Counted from the stretch's first letter, positions 16,910 through 26,831 are shown. The stretch: 32,393 bases of DNA from Pseudomonadales bacterium (GCA_022763285.1 JALEHB010000220.1:1-32393); one strand, 5' to 3'. Program-made: numbers and translations. Notes: generated by a model from the letters alone, not told the origin.

Positions 16910-17791
16910 TCACGCCTTGCGCACGCCATCCAGACGCACCCAGTCACCCTCGATGGCGGGTTCGGCCAGAGTGAACTGTCCGGTATAGGCCGCTGCCACT
17001 TCATCGATCTGGTTTTCCAGCAGGCCCGAGAGAATCAGATGACCGCCGGGTTTCAGCAAGTCGGCAAAATGCCCGGCCAGTTGCTGCAGCGGTGCCGCCA
17101 GAATATTGGCCAGCAGGACATCGGCCTGCAGCGACGGCAGGGCTTCGGGCAGGCAGGCATGTAATTGCTCCAGGCTGATGTTATTGCGCTGGCTGTTATC
17201 AATGGTCGCCAGAATGGCCTGCGGGTCATTATCCACAGCAATCACCTGTCTGGCCCCCAGGAGGGCAGCAGCAATGGCCAGTACTCCTGAGCCACAGCCA
17301 TAGTCAATTACGTCCAGGCCTTGCAGGTCGGCCTGATCCAGCCATTCAAGACAGAGGCCGGTGGTGGGGTGAGTGCCGCTGCCAAAGGCCAGACCCGGGT
17401 CCATCATGATGGTTACTGCCTCGTCAGTCGGTGCCGCCTCCCAGGAAGGGCAGATCCACAGACGACGACCGAACTGCATGGGTTTGAAATCCTGCATCCA
17501 GCTTCGTTCCCAGGCCTGATCCTCGAGCTTTTCGATTTGCAGGGTTTCGCCGTTGAGAATTAGCGGATTTGTTTTGAGGGCGCCGAGGACGGTATCCAGG
17601 TCATGGTCGGCTTCAAACAGGGCCAGCAGAATGCTGAGATCCCATAAAGGTGTGCTACCTGGCTCTTCCTGAAAAACCGGCTGGTCTTCGGCATCGAGAT
17701 AGCTGATGGAAACCGCGCCGGCCTCCAGCAACTGCTGCTCCAGGGGCTCAGCGTCGGCCGAGCGCACCCGGAGTGTCAGTTGCTGCCACAT
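16910..17791 (-). CDS. prmA: Ribosomal protein L11 methyltransferase
   Basis: A 293-residue SAM-dependent enzyme that trimethylates ribosomal protein L11. The N-terminal substrate-binding domain (MWQQLTLRVRSADAEPLEQQ) leads to the catalytic domain: DPGLAFGSGTHPTTGLCLEWL, motif I VIDYGCGSGVLAIAA, AVDNDPQAI and LLANILAAPLQ, all PrmA hallmarks. Standard length. It lies 5 bases after accC and is followed at 32 bases by the DUF3426 gene, the usual neighbourhood. Confidence 0.97.
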   Translation of the reverse strand: MWQQLTLRVRSADAEPLEQQLLEAGAVSISYLDAEDQPVFQEEPGSTPLWDLSILLALFEADHDLDTVLGALKTNPLILNGETLQIEKLEDQAWERSWMQDFKPMQFGRRLWICPSWEAAPTDEAVTIMMDPGLAFGSGTHPTTGLCLEWLDQADLQGLDVIDYGCGSGVLAIAAALLGARQVIAVDNDPQAILATIDNSQRNNISLEQLHACLPEALPSLQADVLLANILAAPLQQLAGHFADLLKPGGHLILSGLLENQIDEVAAAYTGQFTLAEPAIEGDWVRLDGVRKA

Positions 17792-17796
17792 ACTGC

Positions 17797-19137
17797 TCAG
17801 GAGTTGAGCTTGTTTTCGAGGTAGTGGATGTTGACGCCGCCCTTCTGGAACTCAGCGTCACGTACCAGATCCTGCTGCAGGGCAGTGTTGCTCTTGATGC
17901 CATCGATCAGCATTTCATCCAGGGCAATCTGCATGCGCGACAGGGCCTGCTTGCGGCTGCTGCCATGGCTGATCAGCTTGGCGATCAGGGAATCATAATA
18001 GGGCGGTACGCTGTAGCCACTGTAGAGGTGTGAATCAACACGGATGCCGGGCCCGCCGGGCGCATGAAACATTTTCACCAGACCGGGGCTGGGAATGAAA
18101 GTGTCCGGGTCTTCGGCATTGATGCGGCATTCGAAGGCATGACCATTGATGCTGATTTCGTCCTGGCTGACGCTGAGGCCGGCACCACCGGCGATACGCA
18201 ACTGCTCCTTGACGATGTCCACACCGGTAACCATCTCCGTGACCGGGTGTTCCACCTGGACGCGCGTATTCATTTCAATGAAATAGAACTGCTCATCCTG
18301 GTAGAGGAACTCCAGAGTGCCAGCACCGCGGTACTTCATGTTCTGGCAGGCCTGGATACAGGTGGCTGCCACTTCCTCACGGATGGCATCGGGAATGCCG
18401 GGTGCCGGGGCTTCCTCCAGCACTTTCTGGTGGCGGCGCTGCAGGGAGCAGTCCCTGTCACCCAGATGTACGGCATTACCTTCGCCATCGCCGATTACCT
18501 GAATCTCCACGTGGCGAGGGTTCTCGAGGAATTTCTCCAGATACACAGTGCCATCACCGAAAAAGGACTTGGCCTCGGACTGGGTCACATAGATGGCCTT
18601 GAGCAGAGCAGCTTCGTTATGCACCACGCGCATGCCGCGACCACCGCCACCGGCGGCTGCCTTGATGATGACCGGATAACCGATTTCACGCGCCAGTTTC
18701 AGGGTGCGATCGGTATCGTCATCCAGCGGGCCATTGGAACCCGGTACGGTTGGTACGCCAGCTTCCCGCATGATTTCGATGGCTGAGACCTTGTCGCCCA
18801 TTTTGCGAATAGTCTCGGCACGGGGGCCAATAAATATGAAGCCACTGTTCTCTACCTGTTCGGCAAAGTCGGCATTTTCAGACAGGAAACCGTAGCCGGG
18901 GTGCACGGCATCGGCATCGGTGACTTCCATGGCGCTGATGATGGCGGGAACATTGAGATAGCTTTCGGTGGGGCTGGGCGGGCCGATACAAACGGATTCA
19001 TCGGAAAGGCGCACATGCATCAGGTCCTTGTCGGCAGTCGAGTGGACCGCCACTGTCTTGATGCCCAGCTCCTTGCAGGCCCGCAGCACCCGAAGTGCTA
19101 TTTCGCCACGATTGGCGATGAGAATTTTATCTAGCAT
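17797..19137 (-). CDS. accC: Acetyl-CoA carboxylase biotin carboxylase subunit
   Basis: A 446-residue ATP-grasp enzyme that carboxylates the biotin on AccB, the first half of malonyl-CoA synthesis. [20 protein letters not shown], the glycine-rich ATP loop [43 protein letters not shown] and the [13 protein letters not shown] region are all intact. Length is the same as other bacterial subunits. 22 bases after accB; the pair forms the core of an aroQ-accB-accC-prmA run. Confidence 0.98.
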   Translation of the reverse strand: MLDKILIANRGEIALRVLRACKELGIKTVAVHSTADKDLMHVRLSDESVCIGPPSPTESYLNVPAIISAMEVTDADAVHPGYGFLSENADFAEQVENSGFIFIGPRAETIRKMGDKVSAIEIMREAGVPTVPGSNGPLDDDTDRTLKLAREIGYPVIIKAAAGGGGRGMRVVHNEAALLKAIYVTQSEAKSFFGDGTVYLEKFLENPRHVEIQVIGDGEGNAVHLGDRDCSLQRRHQKVLEEAPAPGIPDAIREEVAATCIQACQNMKYRGAGTLEFLYQDEQFYFIEMNTRVQVEHPVTEMVTGVDIVKEQLRIAGGAGLSVSQDEISINGHAFECRINAEDPDTFIPSPGLVKMFHAPGGPGIRVDSHLYSGYSVPPYYDSLIAKLISHGSSRKQALSRMQIALDEMLIDGIKSNTALQQDLVRDAEFQKGGVNIHYLENKLNS

Positions 19138-19159
19138 TGTTTGAAACCTGGTTAATCAA

Positions 19160-19618
19160 TCAGACGATGGAGATCAGCGGTTGGTCAAATTCGACCGGTT
19201 CGCCGTCTTCCACCATGATGGCTTCAACAACACCGGCGTGATCCGCTTCGATCTGGTTCATCATCTTCATGGCTTCCACGATGCAAACAACATCACCGGC
19301 CTTGACGTGAGTACCCACTTCCACGAAAGGCGGCGAAGAGGGTGAGGGGGCGCGATAAAAAGTGCCCACCATGGGCGATTTGACTGCCTGGCCCTTGATG
19401 GCAGGAGTCGAGGCCGCGCCTTCGGCTGGCGCTGCTTCCGCTGCCGGCGCAGGCGCTGCCACGGGAGCTGGCGCAGGCGCTGCGGCCACCGTAGTGGTTA
19501 CGGGTGCTGTGGAGGCGCGACTGATGCGTACGGCCTCTTCACCTTCCTTGATTTCAATTTCTGCGACATCGGAAGCTTCCAGCAACTCGATGAGCTTTTT
19601 TACCTTGCGTATATCCAT
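19160..19618 (-). CDS. accB: Biotin carboxyl carrier protein of acetyl-CoA carboxylase
   Basis: A 152-residue carrier of the biotin prosthetic group. Residues 1-35 are the short N-terminal domain; about 37-72 are a mobile Ala/Pro linker ([20 protein letters not shown]); the biotinyl domain has the thumb ([20 protein letters not shown]) and the biotin-accepting lysine K118 in [13 protein letters not shown]. It partners AccC, with AccA and AccD outside this window. Upstream 70 bases separate it from aroQ. Confidence 0.98.
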   Translation of the reverse strand: MDIRKVKKLIELLEASDVAEIEIKEGEEAVRISRASTAPVTTTVAAAPAPAPVAAPAPAAEAAPAEGAASTPAIKGQAVKSPMVGTFYRAPSPSSPPFVEVGTHVKAGDVVCIVEAMKMMNQIEADHAGVVEAIMVEDGEPVEFDQPLISIV

Positions 19619-19688
19619 AAATCTTCCCCGGATCTGTTGTAGCGTTCTGTGTCACTTTGGCGGTTGCCTGGGTGACGATTCAATGGGT

Positions 19689-20129
19689 TCAGGACTCCAG
19701 TCTGGCGATTGCCGCCTGCAGTGCCAGTTCATAGCCCTGTGCACCCAGCCCGACAATGCTGCCCACGGCGATATCGGCAAAATAGGACTTGTGCCGAAAG
19801 GGTTCGCGGGCGTGCAGATTGGACAGATGCACTTCAATGAAGGGCAGTTCGGTGGCGAGCATGGCATCGCGCAGGGCGATACTGGTATGGGTAAAACCTC
19901 CGAAGTTCACCAGAATGAAAGCGGTGCCGTCTTCCCGGGCCTGGTGCAATCGATCGATCAGTTCGCCTTCGCTATTGCTCTGCAAGTGGGAAAACTGGTG
20001 ACCGGCGGCCCGGCAGGCTTCATCGAGGCGCTGATTAATGTCGTCAAGACTGTCGGAGCCATAAATATGGGGCTCCCGTTTGCCGAGCAGATTCAGGTTG
20101 GGTCCGTGCAGGGCGAGGAGTCTGGCCAT
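19689..20129 (-). CDS. aroQ: Type II 3-dehydroquinate dehydratase
   Basis: A 146-residue enzyme of the shikimate pathway, dehydrating 3-dehydroquinate to 3-dehydroshikimate. [20 protein letters not shown] carries the flexible-loop Arg and Tyr, [12 protein letters not shown] the binding histidine region, and [19 protein letters not shown] the catalytic histidine. One small deviation: the usual N-P-G/A-A before FTH reads NFGGF here. Family subunits form dodecamers. Neighbour order aroQ-accB-accC is the Pseudomonas one; the gene upstream there is a full dipZ/dsbD, here only a short piece. Confidence 0.96.
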   Translation of the reverse strand: MARLLALHGPNLNLLGKREPHIYGSDSLDDINQRLDEACRAAGHQFSHLQSNSEGELIDRLHQAREDGTAFILVNFGGFTHTSIALRDAMLATELPFIEVHLSNLHAREPFRHKSYFADIAVGSIVGLGAQGYELALQAAIARLES

Positions 20130-20188
20130 GTTAGTTTCCGTTCTTGTGCGGCGAATTCCGGTTTTTCATACGTCGTTTCCCAAGGCGA

Positions 20189-20204
20189 CGGCCAAAACTG
20201 GCCG
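20189..20204. repeat. Short hairpin upstream of aroQ
   Basis: CGGCCA (20189-20194) and TGGCCG (20199-20204) pair around AAAC in the 156-base gap before aroQ. No T-run directly after it on either strand. Possible leader structure of aroQ; function unknown. Confidence 0.3.
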
Positions 20205-20258
20205 AAAACAGTGGAAAACTGCTCATTAGCTCTATTTCGCGGCATTTTCTCAGAATTT

Positions 20259-20280
20259 AACGGGATTTTCACCCGTTTTT
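20259..20280 (+). terminator. Hairpin with T-run pointing along the + strand
   Basis: AACGGG (20259-20264) and CCCGTT (20272-20277) pair around ATTTTCA, and TTTTT ends the right arm (20276-20280). By shape it is a rho-independent terminator for + strand transcription, although all flanking genes are on the minus strand. For minus-strand transcripts it is a hairpin just after the DsbD-like stop codon, without a U-run. Confidence 0.42.
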
Positions 20281-20285
20281 GCAGG

Positions 20286-20765
20286 TCAGGGCTGAAGTTC
20301 GACCTGTTGCTGTTGTGGCGGGTAACAAAAGCCCCATTCGGCGCAGCCCTGATACTCAATAATGAGAATATCGCCGGCAGCCGGAGCCCGGGGCAGGGTG
20401 AGCTCGGCGCTGACGGTATCGTAATAGGCCTCGATATCGCCGAAAAACTGATCGGTTTTGGGCAGACCTTCCGGCAACTCTGCGGTGAGGGTTCGGGGAC
20501 TGCCGGAAGCAGCGGATTGCAGGCTGAAGGCGAAGGCATGGCGATAGAGATAGTGGCCGCTGGCGGGGTTCCAGGTAATGCGGAAGCGGTCTTCGGCCAG
20601 TTCACTGACAAACCAGGGAAATGCCTGATCCAAGGGCAGTGGCCGCGGGCGAGTGTCGCCCCCCAGCCCGCCCAGGGAGTTGCCCCCCAGTTGTGCCGCC
20701 AGGGGCAATGCCAGGCTGCAAAGCAACAGCAGGCTGAGAGTCTGGGACCAGTGTTTGAATGTCAT
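20286..20765 (-). CDS. Stand-alone DsbD N-terminal (alpha) domain protein, periplasmic
   Basis: A 159-residue protein with a signal peptide (about 1-25, LSLLLLCSLALPLAAQ) and one immunoglobulin-like DsbD N-terminal domain. The diagnostic C-terminal motif YQGCAEWGFCYPP holds the redox pair C141/C147, matching YQGCADAGFCYPP of E. coli DsbD; LDQAFPWFV, ASGHYLYRHAFAFS and FFGDIEAYYD also fit. In full DsbD this domain takes electrons from the membrane part and passes them to DsbC and others. Here the stop comes straight after the domain: the eight-helix membrane domain and C-terminal thioredoxin domain are missing, and I see no remains of them in the 156 bases before aroQ. Pseudomonas has a complete dipZ/dsbD at this place. 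Domain call firm; redox partner unknown. Confidence 0.85.
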   Translation of the reverse strand: MTFKHWSQTLSLLLLCSLALPLAAQLGGNSLGGLGGDTRPRPLPLDQAFPWFVSELAEDRFRITWNPASGHYLYRHAFAFSLQSAASGSPRTLTAELPEGLPKTDQFFGDIEAYYDTVSAELTLPRAPAAGDILIIEYQGCAEWGFCYPPQQQQVELQP

Positions 20766-20810
20766 GGCAGCAGGACCCGGTTTGATGGCTTGTTGTTTCG
20801 CGCTCAGGGC

Positions 20811-22028
20811 TTAATCCGACAGACGGTCAAAGACCAGGCAGGCATTGGTGCCACCAAAGCCAAAGCTGTTGGACATCACCCGTTTCAGGCCGGCATTGTC
20901 GATGCGCTCGCGCACAATGGGCAGGCCTTCGGCCAGGGGATCCAGATTTTCGATATTGGCCGAGGCGGCGATAAAGTCATGTTCCATCATCAACAAGGCG
21001 TAGATGGCTTCCTGTACCCCGGCAGCCCCCAGGCTGTGGCCACTCAATGACTTGGTGGAATTGATTCTGGGAACCTTGTCGCCAAACACTTCCCGAATGG
21101 CATTCAGTTCGGAGACGTCACCGGCTGGCGTGCTGGTGCCATGGGTATTGATGTAGTCCACTTCGCCTTCGAGTCCCTCGGTGGCCATGCGCATGGCACG
21201 GGCACCGCCTTCGCCGGACGGGGCGACCATGTCGTAGCCGTCGGAGGTGGCACTGTAGCCGGTCAGTTCGGCATAGATTTTGGCGCCGCGGGCCTGGGCT
21301 ACTTCCAGAGCCTCGATTACCAGCATGCCGCCACCGCCCGCAATAACAAAGCCGTCGCGATCGGCATCGAAGGCGCGGGAGGCTTTGTCCGGGGTCTCGT
21401 TGTATTTGGTGGACAGGGCGCCCATGGCATCGAACATATGGGACATGGACCAGTGCTCGGATTCACCGCCTCCGGCGAAGACCCGGTCCTGCTTGCCCAT
21501 CTGGATCAGCTCGGCGGCATTGCCTATGCAATGGGCACTGGTGGCACAGGCCGAGGAGATGGAATAGTTGACGCCCTTGATCTTGAAAGGCGTAGCCAGG
21601 CAGGCAGACACTGAACTGCTCATGGTGCGGGGAATGCGGTAGGGGCCCACACGGCGCATGCCTTTCTCGCGCAGAATATCGGTGGACTCCAACTGGTCTT
21701 CCGGCGAGCCGCCGCCGCTGCCGGCGACGATGCCGGTGCGGATATTGGAAATTTCTTCCTCGCTCAAGCCGGCATCGGCAATTGCTTCAGCCATGGCGAT
21801 ATAGCTATAGGCCGAGGCATCACCCATGAAGCGCAGGATTTTGCGATCGATCATCGCTTCAGTATCGATATTGACAGTGCCACTGACATGACTGCGCATG
21901 CCCACATCCACGTAGGACTGGTTATGGCTGATTCCGCTGCGCCCCTCACGCAGGGATTCCAGCACGGCTGCCTTGTCATTGCCCAGGCAGGAAACGATAC
22001 CGATTCCGGTAACTACAACTCGTCGCAT
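20811..22028 (-). CDS. fabB: Beta-ketoacyl-ACP synthase I
   Basis: A 405-residue condensing enzyme needed to elongate unsaturated fatty acids. The active site is complete: nucleophile C161 in [12 protein letters not shown]296 in [11 protein letters not shown] and H331 in [12 protein letters not shown], equal in spacing to E. coli C163/H298/H333. [16 protein letters not shown] and the end [14 protein letters not shown] are standard. It follows fabA by 20 bases, the normal fabAB operon. The DsbD-like gene begins 45 bases downstream. Confidence 0.97.
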   Translation of the reverse strand: MRRVVVTGIGIVSCLGNDKAAVLESLREGRSGISHNQSYVDVGMRSHVSGTVNIDTEAMIDRKILRFMGDASAYSYIAMAEAIADAGLSEEEISNIRTGIVAGSGGGSPEDQLESTDILREKGMRRVGPYRIPRTMSSSVSACLATPFKIKGVNYSISSACATSAHCIGNAAELIQMGKQDRVFAGGGESEHWSMSHMFDAMGALSTKYNETPDKASRAFDADRDGFVIAGGGGMLVIEALEVAQARGAKIYAELTGYSATSDGYDMVAPSGEGGARAMRMATEGLEGEVDYINTHGTSTPAGDVSELNAIREVFGDKVPRINSTKSLSGHSLGAAGVQEAIYALLMMEHDFIAASANIENLDPLAEGLPIVRERIDNAGLKRVMSNSFGFGGTNACLVFDRLSD

Positions 22029-22048
22029 GGTTCCCCCATCCCTGTTTA

Positions 22049-22588
22049 TTATTTGAATGCGTTTTCAGGTGTGAAAAGGCCTACTTTCAAGGCCTTGGTG
22101 GTGTAAATCTGTTTGCCGTCCACTGCTACAGTACCATCGGCAATGCCCATTACCAACTTGCGATCAATCACCCGGCTGATGGCAAGTTCATAGACCACCT
22201 TTTTCGCATCCGGAAGGATCTCGCCGGTAAATTTGACTTCGCCGGCCCCCAGGGCGCGGCCCTTGCCGGGATAACCACACCAGCCCAGATAGAAGCCCAC
22301 CAGCTGCCAGAGGGCATCCAGGCCCAGGCAGCCTGGCATCACCGGGTCACCCGGGAAGTGGCAGTCGAAGAACCACAGGTCCGGCCGGATATCCAGTTCG
22401 GCGATCACCTGGCCACGACCGTATTCGCCGCCGTCGGAGGCAATATGGGTGATGCGGTCCAGCATCAACATTTCGTTTACCGGCAGTTTGGCATTGCCCG
22501 GACCAAAGAGTCTGCCATAGCCACATTCCACCAATTGCTCCATATCGTAGGAGCTCTGGGGAACGAAGTTTTCATTCCTTGCTTTCAT
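22049..22588 (-). CDS. fabA: 3-hydroxydecanoyl-ACP dehydratase/isomerase
   Basis: A 179-residue enzyme that dehydrates 3-hydroxydecanoyl-ACP and isomerises the trans-2 to the cis-3 bond, the branch point for unsaturated fatty acids in the anaerobic route. Catalytic H77 and D91 lie in [20 protein letters not shown], at the same distance as E. coli H70/D84. [17 protein letters not shown] is typical. First gene of fabA-fabB. The 168-base gap to manC contains both divergent promoters; no FabR/DesT-type operator could be assigned by eye. Confidence 0.97.
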   Translation of the reverse strand: MKARNENFVPQSSYDMEQLVECGYGRLFGPGNAKLPVNEMLMLDRITHIASDGGEYGRGQVIAELDIRPDLWFFDCHFPGDPVMPGCLGLDALWQLVGFYLGWCGYPGKGRALGAGEVKFTGEILPDAKKVVYELAISRVIDRKLVMGIADGTVAVDGKQIYTTKALKVGLFTPENAFK

Positions 22589-22719
22589 ATCACTCGTTAT
22601 GCCCGGCGGGCCAGCTATTCAAGGGCTGCGAGTTTATCGTGACGGGGATAAATAATCGACCGCAAAATGCCGGAATGCCTCCAGTTTCGGTCAGTGTAAT
22701 GCCCCCTGAAATGATTATT

Positions 22720-22728
22720 TGCTACCAT
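22720..22728 (+). promoter_or_regulatory. Candidate extended -10 upstream of manC
   Basis: TGCTACCAT gives TG-n-TACCAT with 4 of 6 matches. It shares the pattern TGCTAnnATTG followed by GC-rich sequence with the trpG promoter candidate. No convincing -35 is seen. Transcription would begin about 22735, leaving a leader of some 20 bases. Confidence 0.33.
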
Positions 22729-22756
22729 TGCCGCCACCTTATTGACGGTATCCAGT

Positions 22757-24175
22757 ATGCTCTATCCTGTAATTCTGGCCGGGGGCGTCGGTTCACGCCT
22801 GTGGCCTCTGTCCCGTGCCGCCCAACCCAAGCAATTTACCTGCTTTCCCGGGCAGCAGTATTCCCTGTTCCAGGCCACCCTGCAGCGCCTCGAAGGGCTG
22901 CCTGATCTGGCCGATCCCATTGTGGTCTGTAATGCCGAGCACCGCTTTCTGGTGGCTGAGCAATTGCGCCAGCTCGGACTGAGTTCGGCCCATATCATGC
23001 TGGAGCCGGTGGGCCGCAATACCGCCCCGGCGGTGGCCATGGCAGCGCACTGGGCACAGCAGCAGGATGCGGCCGCCCAATTGCTGGTATTGCCGGCCGA
23101 TCATGCCATACGGGACACAACTGTTTTCCAGTCGGCAGTGAAGTCTGCGGCTGAACTGGCAGCCGGTGGCAAATTGCTGACTTTCGGAATAGTGCCAGGT
23201 AGCCCAGAAACAGGCTATGGCTATATCAAACGTGGTGAATCGCTTGCTGATGAAAATGCTTTCGAAGTAGCCCGGTTTGTGGAGAAGCCGGATCTGGAAA
23301 CAGCGAAAAGCTATCTGGCCAGTGGCGATTATTTATGGAACAGCGGCATGTTCCTGTTCCGGGCCTCAGATTTTCTCGATGAACTGGGCAGCCATGCCGA
23401 AGACATTGCCAGCGCCTGTCATCAGGCCTTTGCCGGGCTTGTGAGTGATGAGGATTTTCTGCGCCTGCCCGAAGCTGAATTCGCCGCCTGTCGCAGTGAT
23501 TCTATTGACTATGCAGTGATGGAGAAGACCGGTCGGGCGGCGGTGCTGCCTCTGGATGCCGGCTGGAGCGATCTGGGCGCCTGGGATGCCCTGTGGGAGG
23601 CAGCCGAGGCTGATGCGCAGGGCAATGTCTTCAGTGGTGATGTGCTCGCCAGTGAGGTGGAAAATTCCTATATCCAGGCTGGCTCCAGGCTGGTGGCGGC
23701 GGTGGGCCTGAAGGACAGTATCGTGGTGGAAACAGCCGATGCGGTACTGGTGGCTGACCGGCATCAGGCCCAGGCGGTGAAGAAGATCGTTGAACAATTG
23801 CAGCAGCAATCCCGGCCCGAGACCGAATTTCATACCCTGGTGCAGCGCCCCTGGGGCAGTTTTGAGAATCTCGGCAGCGGCAAGGGTTATCAGGTAAAAC
23901 ACATTATTGTGCATCCTGGTGCAGCGCTGTCCCTGCAAATGCACCATCATCGTGCAGAACACTGGACCGTCATACGGGGAACCGCCCGGGTACAGGTGGG
24001 CGATCAGGAATACGATTTGCATGGCAATGAATCCATATTCATTCCGCTCGGTAGCAAGCACCGGCTGGCCAATAACACGGATGAGCCGGTAGAGATTGTC
24101 GAAGTGCAAATCGGTGATTATCTGGGTGAGGATGATATCGTCAGATTCGAGGACCGCTACGGGCGCACCAGTTGA
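22757..24175 (+). CDS. manC: Mannose-1-phosphate guanylyltransferase / mannose-6-phosphate isomerase
   Basis: A 472-residue bifunctional type II enzyme (AlgA/ManC/WbpW class). The N-terminal pyrophosphorylase has LAGGVGSRLWPLSRAAQPKQ, MLEPVGRNTAPA, VARFVEKPD and YLWNSGMFLF. The C-terminal cupin isomerase has RPWGSFENL, SLQMHHHRAEHWTVIRG with metal-binding histidines, and IPLGSKHRLAN. It makes GDP-mannose from fructose-6-phosphate together with ManB. The track uses a TTG at 22742; the ATG at 22757 (MLYPVILAGG) matches the family N-terminus. First gene of manC-galU-manB. Role in exopolysaccharide or lipopolysaccharide is inferred from the cluster; no glycosyltransferases are nearby. Confidence 0.95.
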   Translation: MLYPVILAGGVGSRLWPLSRAAQPKQFTCFPGQQYSLFQATLQRLEGLPDLADPIVVCNAEHRFLVAEQLRQLGLSSAHIMLEPVGRNTAPAVAMAAHWAQQQDAAAQLLVLPADHAIRDTTVFQSAVKSAAELAAGGKLLTFGIVPGSPETGYGYIKRGESLADENAFEVARFVEKPDLETAKSYLASGDYLWNSGMFLFRASDFLDELGSHAEDIASACHQAFAGLVSDEDFLRLPEAEFAACRSDSIDYAVMEKTGRAAVLPLDAGWSDLGAWDALWEAAEADAQGNVFSGDVLASEVENSYIQAGSRLVAAVGLKDSIVVETADAVLVADRHQAQAVKKIVEQLQQQSRPETEFHTLVQRPWGSFENLGSGKGYQVKHIIVHPGAALSLQMHHHRAEHWTVIRGTARVQVGDQEYDLHGNESIFIPLGSKHRLANNTDEPVEIVEVQIGDYLGEDDIVRFEDRYGRTS

Positions 24176-24226
24176 GTGCCATGGCTGGCCGGAATCTGTT
24201 CCATTAAATAGCAACTGGACCTGAAC

Positions 24227-25057
24227 ATGTCAGCAATCAAGAAATGCCTGTTTCCCGCCGCCGGCTACGGCACGCGTTTTCTTCCGGCCACCAAGGCCAT
24301 GCCCAAGGAAATGCTGCCGATCGTGACCAAACCCCTGATTCAATACGGGGTCGAAGAAGCCATGAGTGCCGGTCTCACCGGTATGGCCATCGTCACCGGT
24401 CGCGGCAAGCGCGCCATCGAAGACCATTTCGACATCAGTTATGAACTGGAGCACCAGATCGCCGGCTCCTCCAAGGAGGCGCTGTTGGACGATACCCGCA
24501 AGATCATCGAGGAATGTACCTTCACCTATACCCGGCAGGTGGAGATGAAAGGCCTGGGCCACGCTATTCTGGTGGGCGGTGAACTGATCGGGAATGAGCC
24601 TTTCGCGGTGATCCTGGCAGATGACTATTGCGTCAACGAAGGTGGTGACACCGTGCTGGCGCAAATGGTCAAACTCTATGAAAAATATCAGTGCAGCATC
24701 GTCGCCATCGAGGAAGTGCCTGAAGACGAGGTCTACAAGTACGGCGTGATCGAGGGCGAGGAAGAGGAGCCAGGTGTCTATCGGCTCAGCAATATGGTGG
24801 AAAAACCCCCGGTGGAAGAGGCTCCCAGTAACCTGGCCATCATCGGCCGCTATATCCTGACTCCGGATATCCATGACCGGATTCGCAGCACCCCGCCGGG
24901 CAAGAATGGCGAAATGCAGATTACCGATGCCCTCATGGCCCAGGCCAAAGAAGGCCAGGTGATTGGCTACCGCTTCAAGGGTCGTCGCTTCGACTGTGGC
25001 AGTGTCGAGGGCTTTATTGAAGCCACCAACTACACCTATCAGCAACAAAACTCCTGA
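24227..25057 (+). CDS. galU: UTP-glucose-1-phosphate uridylyltransferase
   Basis: A 276-residue enzyme that makes UDP-glucose from glucose-1-phosphate and [26 protein letters not shown] is the nucleotide-binding signature; [29 protein letters not shown] and [18 protein letters not shown] follow. Length is normal for the prokaryotic family. It sits 51 bases after manC and 11 bases before manB, so the three form one nucleotide-sugar operon. Confidence 0.96.
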   Translation: MSAIKKCLFPAAGYGTRFLPATKAMPKEMLPIVTKPLIQYGVEEAMSAGLTGMAIVTGRGKRAIEDHFDISYELEHQIAGSSKEALLDDTRKIIEECTFTYTRQVEMKGLGHAILVGGELIGNEPFAVILADDYCVNEGGDTVLAQMVKLYEKYQCSIVAIEEVPEDEVYKYGVIEGEEEEPGVYRLSNMVEKPPVEEAPSNLAIIGRYILTPDIHDRIRSTPPGKNGEMQITDALMAQAKEGQVIGYRFKGRRFDCGSVEGFIEATNYTYQQQNS

Positions 25058-25068
25058 CGGGAAATGTG

Positions 25069-26421
25069 ATGAGCAACGAGATTAGCTGTTTCAAGGCCTA
25101 TGACATACGCGGACGAATTCCGGATCAACTGAATGAGGATATCGCCTATCGTATAGGTCGAGCCTATGTGGAATACCTGGCACCCAAGACAGTGGTGGTG
25201 GGCTATGATATCCGCCTCACCAGCAGGCAACTCTGTGATGCCCTCAGCGAAGGCCTGACCGATGGCGGCGCCGATGTCATCAATATTGGTCAGTGTGGTA
25301 CCGAGGAGATCTATTTCGCCACCTCGCACCTGGCCGTTGATGGTGGCATCGTCGTGACCGCCAGTCATAATCCCAAGGATTACAATGGCATGAAGCTGGT
25401 ACGGGACAATTCCAAACCCATCAGTGGCGATACCGGCCTGACTGACATAAAGGCCCTGGCCGAAGCCAATGATTTTGCCGCAGTGAGCAACAAGGGCAAG
25501 GTCACTGAGCAGGACACCAAGGTTGCCTATATCGAACATCTGCTGACCTATGTGGATGTTAGCGCTCTGAAGCCCCTGAAGATTGTCTGCAATGCCGGCA
25601 ACGGCGGTGCCGGTCCCGTAATCGATCTGCTGGAAGCCAGCCTGCCGGTGGAATTCATCAAGGTTCACCATGAGGCAGATGGCAATTTCCCCAATGGCGT
25701 GCCCAATCCTCTGCTGGAGGAAAATCGTGCCCCCACCATCGAGGCTATCCAGGCCCACGGTGCCGACCTGGGTATTGCCTGGGATGGTGATTTCGACCGC
25801 TGCTTTTTCTTCGATGCCAATGGCCGCTTTATCGAGGGCTATTATATTGTCGGTCTGCTGTCCCAGGCCTTCCTGGAAAAAGTGCCGGGCTCGAAAGTGG
25901 TCCATGACCCACGCCTGACCTGGAATACCATTGAAATCGCCAGAGAGTTTGGCGGTGAAGCGATTCAATGCAAAACCGGCCACGCCTTTATCAAGGAGCG
26001 CATGCGCCAGGAAGATGCCATCTATGGCGGCGAGATGAGCGCCCATCATTATTTTCGTGATTTCTTCTACTGCGACAGTGGCATGGTGCCCTGGTTGTTG
26101 GTGATTGAACTGATGTCAAAGCAAGGCAAGACTTTGGCAGAGTTGGTGGATGAGCGCATGGCGGCATTCCCGGCCAGTGGCGAGATCAACAATACCATCG
26201 CCGAGCCGGCGGCCCTGCTCAAGCAAATTGAACAGGACTATGCCACCGATGCCCAGAGCATCGATCATACCGATGGCCTGTCCATGTCCTTCGGCAACTG
26301 GCGCTTCAATCTGCGCATGTCCAATACTGAACCGGTGGTGCGCCTGAACGTGGAAACCCGCGGCGATGAGAAACTCATGCGTGAGAAAACCGCCGAATTG
26401 CTGGCCCGGATCAAGAGCTGA
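25069..26421 (+). CDS. manB: Phosphomannomutase (ManB/CpsG type)
   Basis: A 450-residue alpha-D-phosphohexomutase converting mannose-6-phosphate to mannose-1-phosphate. The phosphoserine loop is [14 protein letters not shown]; the magnesium loop is [16 protein letters not shown]; the sugar loop is [20 protein letters not shown]; the phosphate loop is [16 protein letters not shown]. The blocks match E. coli ManB/CpsG more closely than Pseudomonas AlgC, so a dual glucose role is less likely. The ORF track begins at a GTG (25066); the ATG one codon later is equally good and preferred. Eleven bases after galU. Confidence 0.94.
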   Translation: MSNEISCFKAYDIRGRIPDQLNEDIAYRIGRAYVEYLAPKTVVVGYDIRLTSRQLCDALSEGLTDGGADVINIGQCGTEEIYFATSHLAVDGGIVVTASHNPKDYNGMKLVRDNSKPISGDTGLTDIKALAEANDFAAVSNKGKVTEQDTKVAYIEHLLTYVDVSALKPLKIVCNAGNGGAGPVIDLLEASLPVEFIKVHHEADGNFPNGVPNPLLEENRAPTIEAIQAHGADLGIAWDGDFDRCFFFDANGRFIEGYYIVGLLSQAFLEKVPGSKVVHDPRLTWNTIEIAREFGGEAIQCKTGHAFIKERMRQEDAIYGGEMSAHHYFRDFFYCDSGMVPWLLVIELMSKQGKTLAELVDERMAAFPASGEINNTIAEPAALLKQIEQDYATDAQSIDHTDGLSMSFGNWRFNLRMSNTEPVVRLNVETRGDEKLMREKTAELLARIKS

Positions 26422-26453
26422 GGTGTGCGGGCCTGGCTGATAGGGGCTGGCTA

Positions 26454-26831
26454 ATGCCGTATGGCATCGACAATCGTCTGTTTGTTTATGGCACGCTGGC
26501 GCCAGGCGCCAGCAATGCCCATGTGTTGGCTGGCCTGCAGGGTCAGTGGCAACGAGCCTGGGTGCGGGGCCGCTGCTATCCCGAAGGTTGTGCTGCCAGT
26601 TTTGGTTATCCGGCCCTGTTTCTGGCCGGTGGGGATGAGCCAGATGCCGAACTGGTAGAAGGATTGCTGTTCAGCAGTGCTGACTTGCCACAGCACTGGC
26701 CGCGGCTGGATGCCTTCGAAGGGGAAGCCTACCGGCGGGTGACTGCCAGGCTCTGTCTTGAAGGCGGCGAAGGTCTTGAGGCCTGGGTCTATGAAGTCAA
26801 AAACTCGGGCAATGAAAACGCAGGGAAGTAA
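26454..26831 (+). CDS. Gamma-glutamylcyclotransferase-like (AIG2/YtfP family) protein
   Basis: A 125-residue small cytosolic protein. RLFVYGTLAPG at residues 8-18 is the GGCT-fold substrate loop, and LDAFEGEAYRRV near 90 carries the glutamate in the catalytic position. The family acts on gamma-glutamyl compounds or, in YtfP-like members, has no proven substrate. AGGGG about 8 bases upstream supports the ATG. It follows manB by 32 bases. Its last codons (GGG-AAG-TAA) lie inside the first copy of a 16-base repeat leading to csaA. Exact substrate unknown. Confidence 0.82.
   Translation: MPYGIDNRLFVYGTLAPGASNAHVLAGLQGQWQRAWVRGRCYPEGCAASFGYPALFLAGGDEPDAELVEGLLFSSADLPQHWPRLDAFEGEAYRRVTARLCLEGGEGLEAWVYEVKNSGNENAGK

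Noticed and set aside
19362-21050. 562-residue + strand ORF covering accB, aroQ, the DsbD-like gene and part of fabB
   Set aside because: It is antisense to four well-supported genes, has no recognisable domain, and its composition is the usual mirror image of GC-rich coding sequence.
22605-22615. GCCC-GGC-GGGC stem in the fabA leader
   Set aside because: Four base pairs in GC-rich sequence; expected by chance.
24230-25048. 272-residue minus-strand ORF opposite galU
   Set aside because: Almost exact mirror of galU; no independent support.
25039-26049. 336-residue minus-strand ORF opposite manB
   Set aside because: Shadow of manB; no family features.
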